Of a DNA stretch of 64,000 nt, positions 10,661-22,929 are shown one piece after another. Each line of letters starts with the position of its first letter. The stretch's first letter is position 1. The DNA comes from Sphagnum compactum (Eukaryota; Bryophyta; Sphagnopsida; Sphagnales), in the NCBI GenBank assembly GCA_965153455.1, contig OZ234497.1, positions 6,510,001 to 6,574,000 of the forward strand, given 5' to 3'. The notes beneath the pieces are model-generated. The model was not told the DNA's origin. It made no database searches and saw only the letters and a list, made by a program, of their open reading frames with translations. The position numbers were made by a program, and so were the translations under genes.

Positions 10661-12305
10661 AGCATATAGTGCACTAAGTCCTTAATAATATGGCAAAATC
10701 TCTCAAAAATGCTGATTATGTCAGATAATGGCTATTGGTCATAGCTGATTCCTGGCCACCTGGTCATTACCTAATTATCTAAATTTGACCATGATTTGTT
10801 TGTCTAATTGTCTTGGCCCAAATTCTAAAATTGAGCTCCCTCCCAGTGTTTTTTTTGCAAAAATTTCAAAAAAATCTTTGAAGCCAAAGTGGCAATTATC
10901 CACAAGAAGATGTAGAAAAAATGGGGATCGTGCTCGGGAAGATTTAGCCAAATCTGGCTACAAAACCAGATTTGAAGTACCAAACTTTATTCATCCTTCT
11001 ATATCTTTGGTTGCAGTAAAAACCAAAGATAGAAAATTTGCAATTTTAAATATTTAAATACCACTGCAATATTTTAAAATTGCAATTTGCTCACTTCTGG
11101 CGATTGAAAAAACTCCAAAATAAATTCACTTCATTTTAAAATTTTCAATATTTTATTTCGGTTTTTGGCAAAATTTCACCAACCCAAAAAAAAAGAAAAA
11201 AAAGACTAGTCTGTAGAGGACTTCGAGGGGGCATAGCTTTACCCATTGTAAAGCACAATGCAAAAGTTATCATGATAAAAACCTACATAGATCATGAGGT
11301 GTACAAGGGTTCTTACACCTACTCTTTAAGTGAGTTCAATCTTACACCGACTCATTAAAGGGTAAGATCCCTCCCACTCTTAAGGAGTAGTTCAACATCC
11401 CTCTCCTTTGCTTTTAAGGAGGGATAGTCATGAATACAAGGTGCGCTCAAAATACGCAATGAATTTTCTTATGGTATTCGTGAATATAAAGGAGCTCTCC
11501 AAATACACAAGAAAATTTCTTCGAGTGCTTTGCGTGCGTGAAACCTACATGATGTTGATCCCATTGCCTTTTATTAGAACCATAGATGGAATGACGTTGC
11601 AATGTGCCTCAAAAACTGTTTGGCTGAAAATGGGAAAAATAAAAGTCTGGCATTAGAATTTTATGAGGCTCTTACAATCCCATTTCATGAAATTTAACTG
11701 GTTTTGGTGTCTTATATTCAGGTACTCTTAAATAAGCTTCATCACCAACTTGTCCCTTCCATGTAGGGTAAATAGGTCGGTGAGCAAACATTTAAGAAGT
11801 CAAAGGAGGTTAAATCCTTCCCATATTGTTCATTTGTTTCTAAAGCTCAAAGAACATTTCTAATGTTACAAAAATTGATCAATTTGATAAAGGAATGGGA
11901 AAGGTATGGGATGTTTAGTGTAAGGGGTTTAGTGTTTAGTGATAGATGAATTAAAACAAATTAAAATTTTGAGCTTAAAATCTTTGATTGTTACATTTTT
12001 GGAATACAACGAAATTTTGTAAAGTCATAGTTGGCACACCCATTATCACTCCAAACGAACTCCAAATAAGGAAGATATAAGGCTGGAACTAGAAAGAGGT
12101 CTAGAGCTTTTTTTTCAGAAGATTGAAACAAACTTCACTCGTTCTCTTCCTGAGAAATGAGAAAAACATTGAAAAGTGTTTGATGCTGAACAAATTTATA
12201 TTATTTTTATTTTTATAATTATTATAAATGTGTTTAAAATTAAATGTTGATATGATCATTGACATAACATTGCGATGACATTGTAACACAATATTTGAAT
12301 CAAAA
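10661..12305. other. Intergenic; repeat-derived
   Basis: Positions 10935-11185 match 16410-16625 (shared GATTTAGCCAAATCTGGCTA, CATCCTTCTATAT, CACTT-TGG-GATTGAA). Positions 11330-11400 contain repeated CTCTTAAGGAGTAAG-like stretches, also seen near 13565-13600. The open frames in this interval have no recognisable homology and probably arise by chance. Confidence 0.45.
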
Positions 12306-12307
12306 TA

Positions 12308-12674
12308 GAGTTATCCATAAAGTCATGCAATTAGAAGACGAGAATGACCAGTTTGGGCATAATAGGCCGTCAATCGTGTAACTGGGAATGAAAATTTTAC
12401 AAAACGAAATGACTAGGACACAAACTAGTTTTCCCACCAATTTTGGTGGTAAACTGAGTTTCATCCCCTCTTTCCTTTTTCCTGAGCGCCTCCACTGCTG
12501 CTACATGTATTTTCACTGCTCCTACCTATAAACTACTATAATTGAACCTTGTGCATTAAATGCTGAGTTTCAGCATTTCCTACTGAGATTCCTTACTTTG
12601 CAGATACCACTGAAAGAGGGGATAGGAGTTGAAAACAGAGGGGATAGTGGATAGGGTGACTTTATAGACAACTC
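12308..12674. mobile_element. TIR element flanked by TA (family 2), copy 1
   Basis: A 367-bp element begins GAGTTATCCATAAAGTCA and ends GTGACTTTATAGACAACTC, flanked by TA on both sides (12306-12307 and 12675-12676). The interior contains CTGAGCGCCTCCACTGCTGC and GTGCATTAAATGCTGAGT, shared in inverted orientation with 15613-16047. It is non-coding. The TA duplication suggests a Tc1/mariner-like MITE, inferred from termini only. Confidence 0.75.
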
Positions 12675-14864
12675 TAATATTATCTTACAATGTTATCTCA
12701 ATATCAAATCAATGATTATTTATATCGACACTTAATCTTGAACATATTATTAACGTGTTGTAAGAACATAAATATATAGAGGGGGCAAGTTTGTGATGCT
12801 TTTTCCGTCGATGAAACATGTGGTTGATCATCTGGCCTTGGATGAACCACGAGCACCCACAGTGATACCATGATAAAAATCTCAAAATCCATTTAAATTA
12901 TTTATAAATATTAGAAATATCTGATCCGTAGACTAAATCAAGGTCTCTGAGTTCAAATCAAACCTTTTTTTTAAAGCTTGATATGGCCATTACGAGGCCT
13001 CACTCAAAAAGGTGAAGGTACGAATCTGGGTACTGGTTCAACCTGGCCCTGATGGAACACCCCTCTCACCCTACCAGGTTTGACACATTCAAGTGTGGAA
13101 TAGGGTTTAGGGTTATAGTCCTTAAAAAATGGGATAATGTTAAACCTTGTTCTTTTCAAAATTGGTAAGTGAACTAAAAGTTGGACCAATTTTTCTTTTG
13201 GCCAATTCTTTAGTACTTACTCAACTGCTAACCCTATGGTAAATATAAAAAATTAAAATTAAAAATTGGGTTTTTTAAAAGTAAATCTTCTGATCAGAAG
13301 TTGAATGGAATGCCAAAAAGTTTGCAAACCTTGTGGAAGTTGAGCTGCTTATTCACAACACACAAAAGTTGTGATTAGCCCACCACAACAAAATAATAGG
13401 TTGTTTTTGTCCCCTTTCATTTGGTCACCAAACCATCACAAAGTTTGCTTTCTTAGGTTCACGTGTGGTACCCTAATTGCTAACGCACTCAACAAAAAAA
13501 AATCCCTAAGTGTATTCGGAGGTACCATATATCAGTCAGGAGGAGTTACTAAGGAGTTGGAAGGGATCTTACACCTACTCTTTTAAGGAGTAAGTGTAAG
13601 AACCCTCATTTTGGTTTGTGACTTTTAGTGGAAGGCACTACCATAGTACCTAGGCTGGTTTGGCCGCAAGGTGCCTTATAATAATAATGATAATAATAAT
13701 CTTCATTTACTTTCAGCAGTAAAAATAACAAAATTTGCAAAACTAAAATAAAGAATGAAGTTACTTACTGTGCTTGAGAGTTTCTTTCAGATGATCAATT
13801 TGCAAATTATCCAAAATAATGATAATAGTCTAAACCAAGGATTGCATTGGCCTTCTTTCTCCACTTATATTACCATAGAACCTTGGCAACTTCGAAACGA
13901 ATTATATCATTTTCAAAAAAATTGAAGTTCTCCAAAAGAAGAAAATCTCAAAAGACCAAGATTTTGTGAAGGAAAATATTGAATCTGCAAGAATATTCTA
14001 TTTGTTGAAATGAAAAATTTCAAAATTAATATTATTCAACAGACATGTGTTCAAGTTGTCAAGGTACTATGGTATATAGAAAAAAATTCAACAGATTTCT
14101 ATACATGGTTTCAAGTAAGTAGCCAGAAAGAAAGAAAAAACAAGGATGTCTAACAAATTTTATTTTCATATTTCGCTTGTAGCCAAATTTGGCTTAATCT
14201 TCCTATTGATCATTAGCAGTTTGGCTAAATCACAAAATTTCAACAAAAAAAAACACACTGATATTATCCTTCAGAATAAATTTTAAGCATTCTTATAATG
14301 ACAAATGGTAATAAGATTTAAATGGGTTTCAAGAGCATACGCTAAGAATTTTGTTCAAGGTCATTAATGTAACGAACAAAAAATGAAAAGCCAAAAGAAA
14401 AAATATTCACAAATTTGTCACCAAAATTCAAACAAATTCATCATAACCACATATTATTGCAAAAATATGGAGATTCATCATGTATGCTATATAAGGATTT
14501 TGACAATATCTCCTCTTCAAAACAATTACCCTCCTTTGGTAAGGGTAAGCACAAATACATTTAAGACCTTTAGAGTAAAAAAGGGCGAGTATGAAATATT
14601 TACTAGTTAGGTAGGTTAATGAAAAGGGTAAGAATCAAATTTTACAAGGCAAGTAGGGTATGTATTCAACTTGTTATATATTTGTGGGTATATTGGGGTA
14701 AGACATCTGTAGGTGTAACAATTCCTCAAACACAATAAGTCCCATAAAAAAGGGCCAGGTCTCTAAAGGGCCCTACCTATTTGAAAACCATTAAGGTGCT
14801 TTTATGTGTGTGTGTGTGTAAATAGATGTATGTTTGTATGTTTCTCGTTTATTTCAAAGTAACA
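12675..14864. other. Intergenic; nothing recognised
   Basis: AT-rich DNA without homologous frames. GTAAGGGTAAGC-type and AGGAGTAAGTGTAAG-type motifs recur, but no ordered array or gene was identified. Confidence 0.5.
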
Positions 14865-15300
14865 AACTAGTGTCGCATGTGCCATTGGCTTAAATGTGAA
14901 CAGATTACCCAACTAATTTTTCTTTCCAGAACTATTTTTTTATACTTTAATTAAATTTCCAATGACAAAAAATACTCAAAATTCAATATCTCTTACACCT
15001 TAAGTCTAAAAATTTCCAAATCACTTTCATTAAATCGTGCTCAATGAGGGCTTTTTTTTTTAGAATACCAAGAGTTGCCCAAATTCCCTTTTCTTTTTTT
15101 AGTTTTGAGTTTAATAATTTTTCAAATAAAAAATTGTTCAGTATTCTATAATTTCTTCACTGTCGGTCAAAAACTTTATGAATCCAACTCGGTGCACCCC
15201 TACTCATCACAAATGCTTTCCAACACTACCAAGAGCATGGCAAAAGAGGTGCCATGGTTTGGGAGATCACAACATAACAAACAAAAGAAAACAAACAAAC
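14865..15300. repeat. Dispersed direct repeat, copy B
   Basis: Counterpart of 10200-10660, same strand, about 4.6 kb away. Both copies are followed by a second shared block (10935-11185 and 16410-16625). Between the blocks copy B is interrupted by the TIR element at 15613-16047. This indicates an old duplication of about 1 kb or a repeat family rather than a simple LTR pair. Confidence 0.6.
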
Positions 15301-15612
15301 AAACTTCATAGATAGACGTCCAATTGTTTGAGCATTTTTCTTGGTTGTATAGCATGGATAGCCCTATATATCTCTTTCAAAAGCATTATTTTAAAATGTG
15401 TGGGTCCAAATTTGGAGAATATGGGGAAATAAGTCTCTTTTGAAAGATGAAATAGGAATTTTTGACTCCTTCTTTTGATTCACCAAATGCGTACAAACCG
15501 CATCAAATACTGGATGAAATTCCCACACCCACCACCCATTCATAGTACAGAATAAAACAACATAGAACAACCTAGAACTTAGGTGAAGAATCATCTAAAA
15601 ATTAAAATAATA

Positions 15613-16047
15613 GAGTTATCCATAAAGTAACCCTCTCTTCCTGTCTTTGGGCCTCCTTTCACCCCCTATCCTCTCTTTCAGTGGTATCCGCAAAGTAAAG
15701 ACATTTTAATAAATCTCAGTATGAACTGCTGCAACTCAGTATGAAATGCTGATACTCAGTATGAACTGCTGCAACTCAGTATGAAATGCTGATACTCAGC
15801 ATTTAATGCACAGGGTTCGAGACTAAGTCTAGTACAGTTACGAGCAGTGAAAATATATGTAGCAGCAGTGGAGGCGCTCAGGAAAAAGGAGAGACAGATC
15901 AGTTTACCACCAAAATTGATGGTTTTCTGAGTTTCATCCCCCGTTGAATGCTAATCTACTTTTTTGCAGGCTCTTTTTGAATCTCACCCTGTGTATGACC
16001 AAACTCAGGGTTCTGGTGCTGTGGTTTTCTTACTTTACGGATAACTC
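15613..16047. mobile_element. TIR element flanked by TA (family 2), copy 2, inverted
   Basis: A 435-bp element begins GAGTTATCCATAAAGTAA and ends TTACTTTACGGATAACTC, flanked by TA (15611-15612 and 16048-16049). Most of its interior is the reverse complement of 12308-12674. It contains an internal 40-bp tandem duplication (15718-15797) that copy 1 lacks. Confidence 0.78.
15718..15797. repeat. 40-bp tandem duplication inside the TIR element
   Basis: CTCAGTATGAACTGCTGCAA followed by CTCAGTATGAAATGCTGATA occurs twice in a row. Each 20-bp half is itself a variant of the other, so this is a 4 x 20 bp array. It is absent from the copy at 12308-12674. Confidence 0.85.
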
Positions 16048-16049
16048 TA

Positions 16050-16785
16050 ATTATTCAAATTTTTGTTGAAGCTTTTGACATATTTAAAAGTTATCCTTAA
16101 AAAAGTCACCCAGACTTCGGGCCCTAGTTTAACCTTGTAATCCCTGTTTCATCCCCAATTTGAGTGTAGCTGTAAAGTGAGCGAAACTGGGTACCAGTTG
16201 ATGAAACTGGGTATCATCAGTTCACAAGATTTGCAGGATTTCGTTCTGATAAGACTTTGATTTGAGGAAGAATAGTAAAGTAGTAGCAGTGTAGGCTGAG
16301 GTAACCCAAATCCAAAACTTGGGGGCGGGTTTAGGACCAGTGTTTTTTGGGGAAACTTAAAGTGGCTATCATCCATAGAATGCTTTTTTAAAAGTGATGA
16401 TTGTCTCTAGAATGATTTAGCCAAATCTGGCTATAATCCAGACATAAAAGCACAATTTTTTTAATCATCCTTCTATATTTTGGCTAAATACTGAAAACCA
16501 AATATAGAAATCAGGACCCTTTTTTTTACTATTATTTTCCTCACTTTGGGTGATTGAAGATCTCAAAGTACACTTCATTTTTTGAATTTTTGACTTTTTC
16601 TTTTTCTTTTTGGCTAAATTTTTTCAGTGAAAAAAAGGGCTGATTAGGAGTCAGGACCAATTTAGGGGAGAAAACCAGTTTGGTCCTCTGAATTTTTCCC
16701 TTTTTTTTTTTTCTTTTTTTTCATGTACTGTTTTCATCCCCATAATCCAACCTTTTGCACTCTTCAAAGATCTTAATGAACTCCG
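16050..16785. other. Intergenic; decayed repeats
   Basis: It contains the second block of the dispersed repeat (16410-16625, matching 10935-11185). No gene is supported. Confidence 0.45.
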
Positions 16786-16888
16786 GAATGGTCAAGTCCT
16801 GCCCATTATGTTGGGAACGCGCCATCCGAGCATGTTAGGGCAAGCTAGGTGACGCACCCAACATAATGTGTGAGGCAAGGCCATTCCA
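16786..16888. repeat. Imperfect hairpin, 31-nt arms
   Basis: GGAATGGTCAAGTCCTGCCC plus ATTATGTTGGG (16786-16816) pairs with CCCAACATAATGTGTGAGGC plus AAGGCCATTCC (16857-16888). The innermost 11 bp and outermost 7 bp are perfect. The roughly 40-nt loop can pair further (GCGCCATC/GGTGACGC). The shape resembles a plant pre-miRNA or a short foldback MITE. Confidence 0.6.
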
Positions 16889-17019
16889 TGACATTATAAG
16901 GTCTGGGGTGACAGATTGAACAATTTTAAGAACAGTTCATGATCAACAGACACAATCCGGTTGCTATTACGAGTTTAGGATCATCACTGGAAGATTATGT
17001 CATATAATGTCGTCAAAAT

Positions 17020-17195
17020 GACAGAATCTGCCAGCCTAGGCTTTAATTTACTAAAGAATGGGCTGCCCGTGGTAAATTTTGTGAGGCAAGCCTGCCCCTG
17101 CCTCTGGGCGAGATCGTACAAAACCACTAGCATAATGTGCCACGGGCAGTCCCAATATGTAATGATAAATTCAGTGTGGGCAGACTCTGCCTGTT
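17020..17195. repeat. Nested inverted repeat
   Basis: The inner arms GGGCTGCCCGTGG (17060-17072) and CCACGGGCAGTCCC (17140-17153) are complementary with one bulge. A weaker outer pair is ACAGAATCTGCC and GGGCAGACTCTGCC. The local GC content is above the flanks. Confidence 0.55.
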
Positions 17196-17315
17196 TTTCA
17201 GCCTCATTCATGTGGAAGAATCGGGCAGCCTTGCCGATTTTGCGGGCAGGTGACTCTGTTGTGTTCCCCCACGTTCCCCAGATCTGTGAAAATTAGTTCA
17301 CTGACTTTTAACACC

Positions 17316-17403
17316 AGAGAGTGGGCCACCCAGGGCAGATTGAGGGGCTTGCCCAGTGACTTGCTGGGAACCAAAATCTGCCCTGGGCAGCAGCCTGCTC
17401 TCT
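17316..17403. repeat. Hairpin, 26-29-nt arms
   Basis: AGAGAGTGGGCCACCCAGGG plus CAGATT pairs with AATCTGCCCTGGG, GCAGCAGCCTG and CTCTCT. The inner 13 bp and outer 6 bp are perfect, and the loop is 33 nt. It lies in the same GC-richer island as the hairpins at 16786 and 17020. Confidence 0.6.
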
Positions 17404-19979
17404 AGTACAATTCTCCCAGAAGATGACTTGCTGATGAATAATTATTTTTAAATTTTAAATTTTCATTTTGACAACTAGAATATTCCTGAATGTCCCAAAA
17501 GACCCTTCATTTACCTTTGCAAAACAAAAATCCTTTGAGAAAAAAATTAATTTGAAATTAATTTTCAGCATGTCTAAAAATGATATAATTTTTGCTGAAC
17601 CTGCTATTCAACTACAGTGGTCAGCAAGGTGAAGTTAGGTTAAGGCTCCTCCTCAGCCTTACTAGTTGTAAGCTCTCTATTATACCCTTGGGACTACTGC
17701 CTTGAGGTCTATGAAGCTTACCACCAATGTCGGGTGGTTATTAGAAACAGAAATAGACCCCTACAACGGTTATCAGGGTGGTTCCTTGGGTTCATAACAG
17801 TGGTTCTCGAAAAAAAAATTCAAAGAGCCATTTTTGTATATAACCGCAATTTATTTATTTTTGAAAAAATCGAATAATTGACACTAAATCTGCTAGTTCA
17901 TTGGCTAGTCATTTATGAAATTTTTGGGTTTTTTGAAATGACCAGGGCCAGCAGTTCTTTGATTCTGGTCTTGTTCAAAGAACCAGAACCAATGCCTCTT
18001 CAATTATGAATTAACCTAAAACTCAAATCCAGTTCTGTGCAAATCCAAATAACCACACAAGACTATTGCTTACAAGTTACAACCCCAACTCCCCAAATGT
18101 GGGCAAGGCACTCTACCTTGCACCAAAAAAAAAAACCAGTGTTGGGCGGGTATTCAGAAAATTCGAATATCACACTTCTTATTTGTCAGATATCACACAC
18201 TATGATAATTCAAAATGATATCCTAACCACTGAATCTCAACACTATGAGATCTGACCATTTAATATTCATATTTAAATCCAGATATCAAACATCTGAAAT
18301 TCGGTAGGATATCAATTCTTTGCCTAAATCTAGATATCAAGGAAGGGTTAGTTAGGTTTGAAAAACAAAAGTTTACAATAAGGAGTAGTTAGGTTTGAAA
18401 AAATAAAGTTTACAATTTTAAGTGTTGTGGTCTTAAGCTCATAACTATAAAGGGGCCCAAGCACCTTTTTTTTGTGTTCATATGTGCTTTTAGTGTTCTT
18501 TTTCCTGTTGTTTCAAGCTTTTCTTTTGTGTTTCCTATGTTCATGCTCTTGTTGGGTTCATGCTCTTCATTTGTGTTATGTATGTGTTCTTCTTTCATGT
18601 GTTGTTGGGTCTATGTTTTTCCTATGTGCTATTATTGGGTCCATGTTCTTTGTTTACATTATTACTAGGTCATGTGCTTGCTTTTTTTTCATGTTGATGT
18701 TACATCCATATTCTTCGTTCGCATTGTTATTGTGCTTTCTCTTCTCGTTGTTGTTACATTTGTGGTTTTTTTTTTCCTTGCATTTTTTGTTGTGCCCTTA
18801 ATTCACATTGTTCTTATGCACATCTTTCACACTAATGTTGCATTTGTGTTCTTCTTTTGTGTTGTTGATGTGCATGTGATGAAGTTTTAGGGGATGAAAC
18901 CTTAATGATTATAAGGCTATGTCATCAATTGTTGAAAGCAGAAAATGGCAAGGTAGTGGGTGGTTGATGGTAAGTTGAAGACGTTCATGTTTCCATTTTT
19001 TCATTTTTTTGTATGCATGTTATGGCCACTTTTTGCATTCAATTTCAACAACACATGCTTGTTGTTGGTTGGGTGAATTTCTAATGGTGCCACTAGTTTT
19101 GCAAAGATGCTTTGATGGACATAGGAACAAGGAACTAAAGAATAAAAGGAGGCATTGCTTGAAGGCCAAAAGGGAAAGAAGCTTGGGAAATCAGTGAAGA
19201 AGATAAGTGATGTTTGGTGTAGTTGAAAAGGCATTGGTTGTGTGTTAGTTTTTTGCAGTGTAGGTTTTTGTTATCCGAGGCGAAGACATCTTTGCTACGC
19301 CTTGCATCTTAGTAGGCAGAGCTTGTTCATGTTGTTTTCGTCTAGAAGTTGATGACCGAGGTGTGATGATGAATTGAGAGATCTCAAAAATGGCAGGTAA
19401 TGGATTTTCAATGTACCTTGTCATTGTTTATTTTGTCAAATATTTGAACATGGATCGTGGTCTTTTAAGAGAGCACCCATAAATTGTTTTGGGAATTCAT
19501 AGTGACATTGCGATGGGCTATTGATGGGAAACATCTCTCTTTGTCAAACTCACAAATCGTATATTGTTCTGCATGTACATGTGTTCCAAGATTTGTGTGT
19601 CCTTGGGAAATTTTTTGTTGTGTGTCAATCCAAGTTGTTTCACTCCAATGTTGGTGTTGTGTGGGATGTTGAGACTAAGTGTTTTTGTGTTTTTCATGTG
19701 GGTTATGGGGAAGACATCTATGTTGAAGGGAATCCTCTGGTCAATCACATTGAGATCAACCTAAAATGGCCAATGGTGTTCATGAGAGTGAGATTATAGT
19801 GATCTGACCCCGATTTACTTGTAGTTTTTTATTATACTATCTTATAGTCGGTAGCATTAGCTGTCAAAATTTCTCTCAGTGACCTTGCTTACCTAATAAA
19901 GGTGAATGTTGTTGGTTATATGTTAATTAATTGGATGTTGATTTGACAATTAGGGCTTCCATGTACATGCCCTAGTTTT
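17404..19979. other. Intergenic; includes a low-complexity array
   Basis: No homologous gene is seen. Positions 18475-18880 form a degenerate array of TTGTGTT / GTTGTTGGGTCCATG / TTCTTTG motifs that keeps several frames open and gives V/F/L/C-rich translations, which I regard as artefacts. CAGTGTTGGGCGGGT at 18138 resembles the hAT terminal repeats seen at 31019 and 47899 and may mark another hAT end. A Ty3/gypsy 5' LTR should lie just before 19980 but was not delimited. Confidence 0.45.
18475..18880. repeat. Degenerate T/G-rich minisatellite
   Basis: Successive imperfect units of about 45-55 bp carry TTCATGCTCTTGTTGGG-like and TTGTGTTCTTC-like segments. All three plus-strand frames are largely open because the unit lacks TAA/TAG/TGA in phase. 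This explains the overlapping long frames here without invoking a protein. Confidence 0.55.
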
Positions 19980-19991
19980 TGGTATCAGAGT
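19980..19991 (+). other. Putative retrotransposon primer-binding site
   Basis: TGGTATCAGAGT matches the tRNA-iMet-complementary PBS (TGGTATCAGAGC) common in plant LTR retrotransposons. It sits about 75 bp before the first gag-like frame. It should mark the end of a 5' LTR, which I could not delimit. Confidence 0.5.
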
Positions 19992-20054
19992 TGGTTACGG
20001 ACATATTGGGAGCCTGGCATAACTGTAAGGTGATGGAGGGACATTGTTGCCATT

Positions 20055-21483
20055 ATGAATAGTCGGACCACAATTTCAAAATTTGATCAATGTAACTTTG
20101 GAGGACATCCACCACCAAAACAGCAATATGGTTATGAGGATCACATGATGACTGGAGCTGGGTCTTCATCAACACAAGTAACTTCAAGTTTTTTTATGTG
20201 TATGGATGGCCTTATCATTAGGAATGAAAAATCCCGTAGGTCTCATGAAAACCCTAATAGTATTCCTAAATTAGGAAGCATTTGGTTCCTTATAGACCCA
20301 CCACTGCTAAGAGGATGTGCAAATTTTTTCAAACCTGAACACAATAATGAGTTTAAGGAGGTAGGCATATTAGTTAGGTTGGAGTTTTCTGGAGCTACTA
20401 CTATTCTTCTCAGTTGGAAGTTATGTAGGAGAGGCAAAGGGTTGTTGAACTGGGTCTATGCATGTACTGATGAAATAAGTTTCAGCAGTAAGATTGAAAG
20501 TAACCATATCCTTGCCATGGAAATTGAAGAGGAGTAAGGGATGAACTCTATAGAGGTTTAAGGACTATGATTTGGGATACAAATACTCAAATTTATGATG
20601 GGATGGAAGGCAATAGCCATTCAAGAAATAAGGAACTTGTTGCAGATAAAACTCCTAACTTTTACCCATTTTAGTTTCTTCATTTAAAAGTTGGAAAACC
20701 ACCTCCATTTGCTGGAGACATTTGGGTCTTAGTTTTACCTATAAGTTTAGATAGATGTGTCAAAATCTTCATACATGGAATGGAGAAATGGTTTCAACTA
20801 GGGGATAGATTGGTAAAAGTAAAACATGAAGGTGTGACTTCTAGGTTGGTGAGCTAGATGCTAAATATTAACGGAGATGGATCACACCAGTGGATTGAAG
20901 AGAGTGAAGACCACGTAGATTTTGGTGTTTATCCTTGATACAGTTCAAACCTAGGTAGTAACCTAAACATGTTGGACATCATGACTAGTCCTAAGGGTGT
21001 GGACGAACTATTCTAGGAAAGGAATTTGAAGACATCTTGGACTAGACAAAAAGATTAGAGATGGCATCTGAAGTTCAGGGCTACGATGAAATGAAGTTAT
21101 TTAAAATTGCTAAGCTAAATTTAAGAGCCAAAAGTAAGGATTAGTTTAAGAAACTACAACCTATTCTTGCAAATTGGAATGAAATGAAGACCAACATGCA
21201 CAAGAAGTTTTGGGGTTATGGATCTTGATGAGCTAAGGTGAAAATGGACTCTATCAAACAGGAGCCCATGCAACAAGTACAATTGTACTTTGACAAACTA
21301 AATAAGTTGTTTAAAAAAGGCAAAATAAAAGATGATGAGTTAAAAAGGCATTTTTTGGTTCATCTGCAACCAAAAATCAGAAAGTTATGCATGGTAAGAA
21401 TGTATGCCAATGTGGAGGAGATTCTTGCAACTACCAAGGATGTTGAGAGAATTTTTGGTGAGCTAAATGAGACACCATTTTAG
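20055..21483 (+). pseudogene. gag remnants of the Ty3/gypsy element
   Basis: The frame 20055-20537, followed by broken pieces (for example KVGKPPPFAGD near 20690), leads into 21238-21483. The latter has a retrotransposon-gag-like stretch (QEPMQQVQLYFDKLNKLFKK, then LKRHFLVHLQPKIRKL). Further on, near 21745, CGYCSGVGHMEALW resembles a CCHC knuckle with the last cysteine lost. Several stops interrupt it. Gag assignment rests on position and composition more than on strong motifs. Confidence 0.5.
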
Positions 21484-22929
21484 CCTTTTAAGGAAGAGCA
21501 AGAGGAAGGGATGCATAATGATATGTTGTTGGAGAGACAAGTTTCTACTTTGAATGAATTTTTTATTAATTTTTTTAAAGGGACGTCTTTTGTTGCTGGA
21601 GCAATACCATCCAGAGCCAGCAATTCTACCATGTGTTAGATTTTCAAAACTAGTGATCACATCGCAACTACTTGCCCATGTATTGGAGACTTGAAGCTAA
21701 ATTGTGCTAAGTTTGGTCTACCACATAAGATGAAAAATTGTGGGGTGAAATGTGGATATTGTTCTGGTGTGGGACACATGGAGGCGCTTTGGAAGAGTTG
21801 AATTGTCTGTGTGGCGCAAAACATGATATTTTCACAGGAATCAAAATTCCCAAGAGATGTTTACTTGTGGAATCAACTAAGGAAGAAGCAGCTGATGATC
21901 ATGGAGTTGGACATGTTGATGTAGATAGAAACCATACAACTAGATCCAAGATCCTAATTCATTTCATAAAGGGGAAGATTTCATTATCTCCCATCCCAAG
22001 GGAGTTGGAATCCTTAGAGAACTCAGTCAAAAAGAAGTGTGATGAAAGCTTGAAGTTAGTAAATCTAACAAAGACTGAAGGATTAGTGGTAGTAAGAAGG
22101 ATTAGTGTAAACAAGAACCATTGCAGTAAGACCCTTCACCTCTTGGTTGAAATCAACAACCATTTAGGGGAAGGACTGGTGGATATAAGGGCATCCATGT
22201 ATATAATATCAGTAGGTGTGGTGCGTGAATTAGGTATCATGCATCTAATTTCTGGATCAGAATTCTACAAAACAACATCAAGCGTTGTGACTTAGGCTCT
22301 GGGCAATATTAATGAATTACTTGTGAAGGTAGGCGATGTACAGTGCATGATGACATTTATGATAGTTAATACAAATAACTATGACATCTTGTTGGGATTG
22401 GATTTTCTCATCAAGATAGGTTTAGTGGTTGATGTGGAGAAAAAGATTAATCCAAGTTAGGTAAGGCCAAAGAAATAGCGTCCAAATTTTGCCATTGAAC
22501 ATGGTAAACATGTTATATTTGGTCAAGGACATGAATCACGATGTTGATGATGAGGAACAAGATGAAACCCTAAAATTGAGCAGGTCTGATTTGCATAGTG
22601 TTTCCTGCCCACCCACCCTTCCTCTACTTTTGTTGCACCCACATCTGGGTCTTTTATGTTGGTGCAAGGGCGGGGGACATCCTTGGCATTTATGGGATCA
22701 TGGATTTATGGGTAATGGGAAGGAGGTTTTTGATGTGGGGGTGCTAGGGCATTCTAGTGTTACACCACCTTCTGCATAACAATCACAAGTTTTGCCTTCA
22801 ACCTCAAGTGTTGGGGATGTCTCATCATCTCAGCCTAAGGTACAAGAGATCATAGAGTCATGGGAGCTAGACATTGGTCTTGCGGTTACAAGAGATGAGG
22901 TGTAGGAAGTACGATGGCTATTATAGGAT

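Noticed and set aside
10785-11057. 90-codon frame with Lys/Arg-rich middle
   Set aside because: It overlaps a dispersed repeat block whose second copy (16410-16625) is not open, and no homology was recognised.
18472-18890. Overlapping long frames rich in Phe, Val, Cys and Leu
   Set aside because: All lie in a degenerate T/G-rich array that lacks stops in several frames. There is no homology, and the composition explains them.
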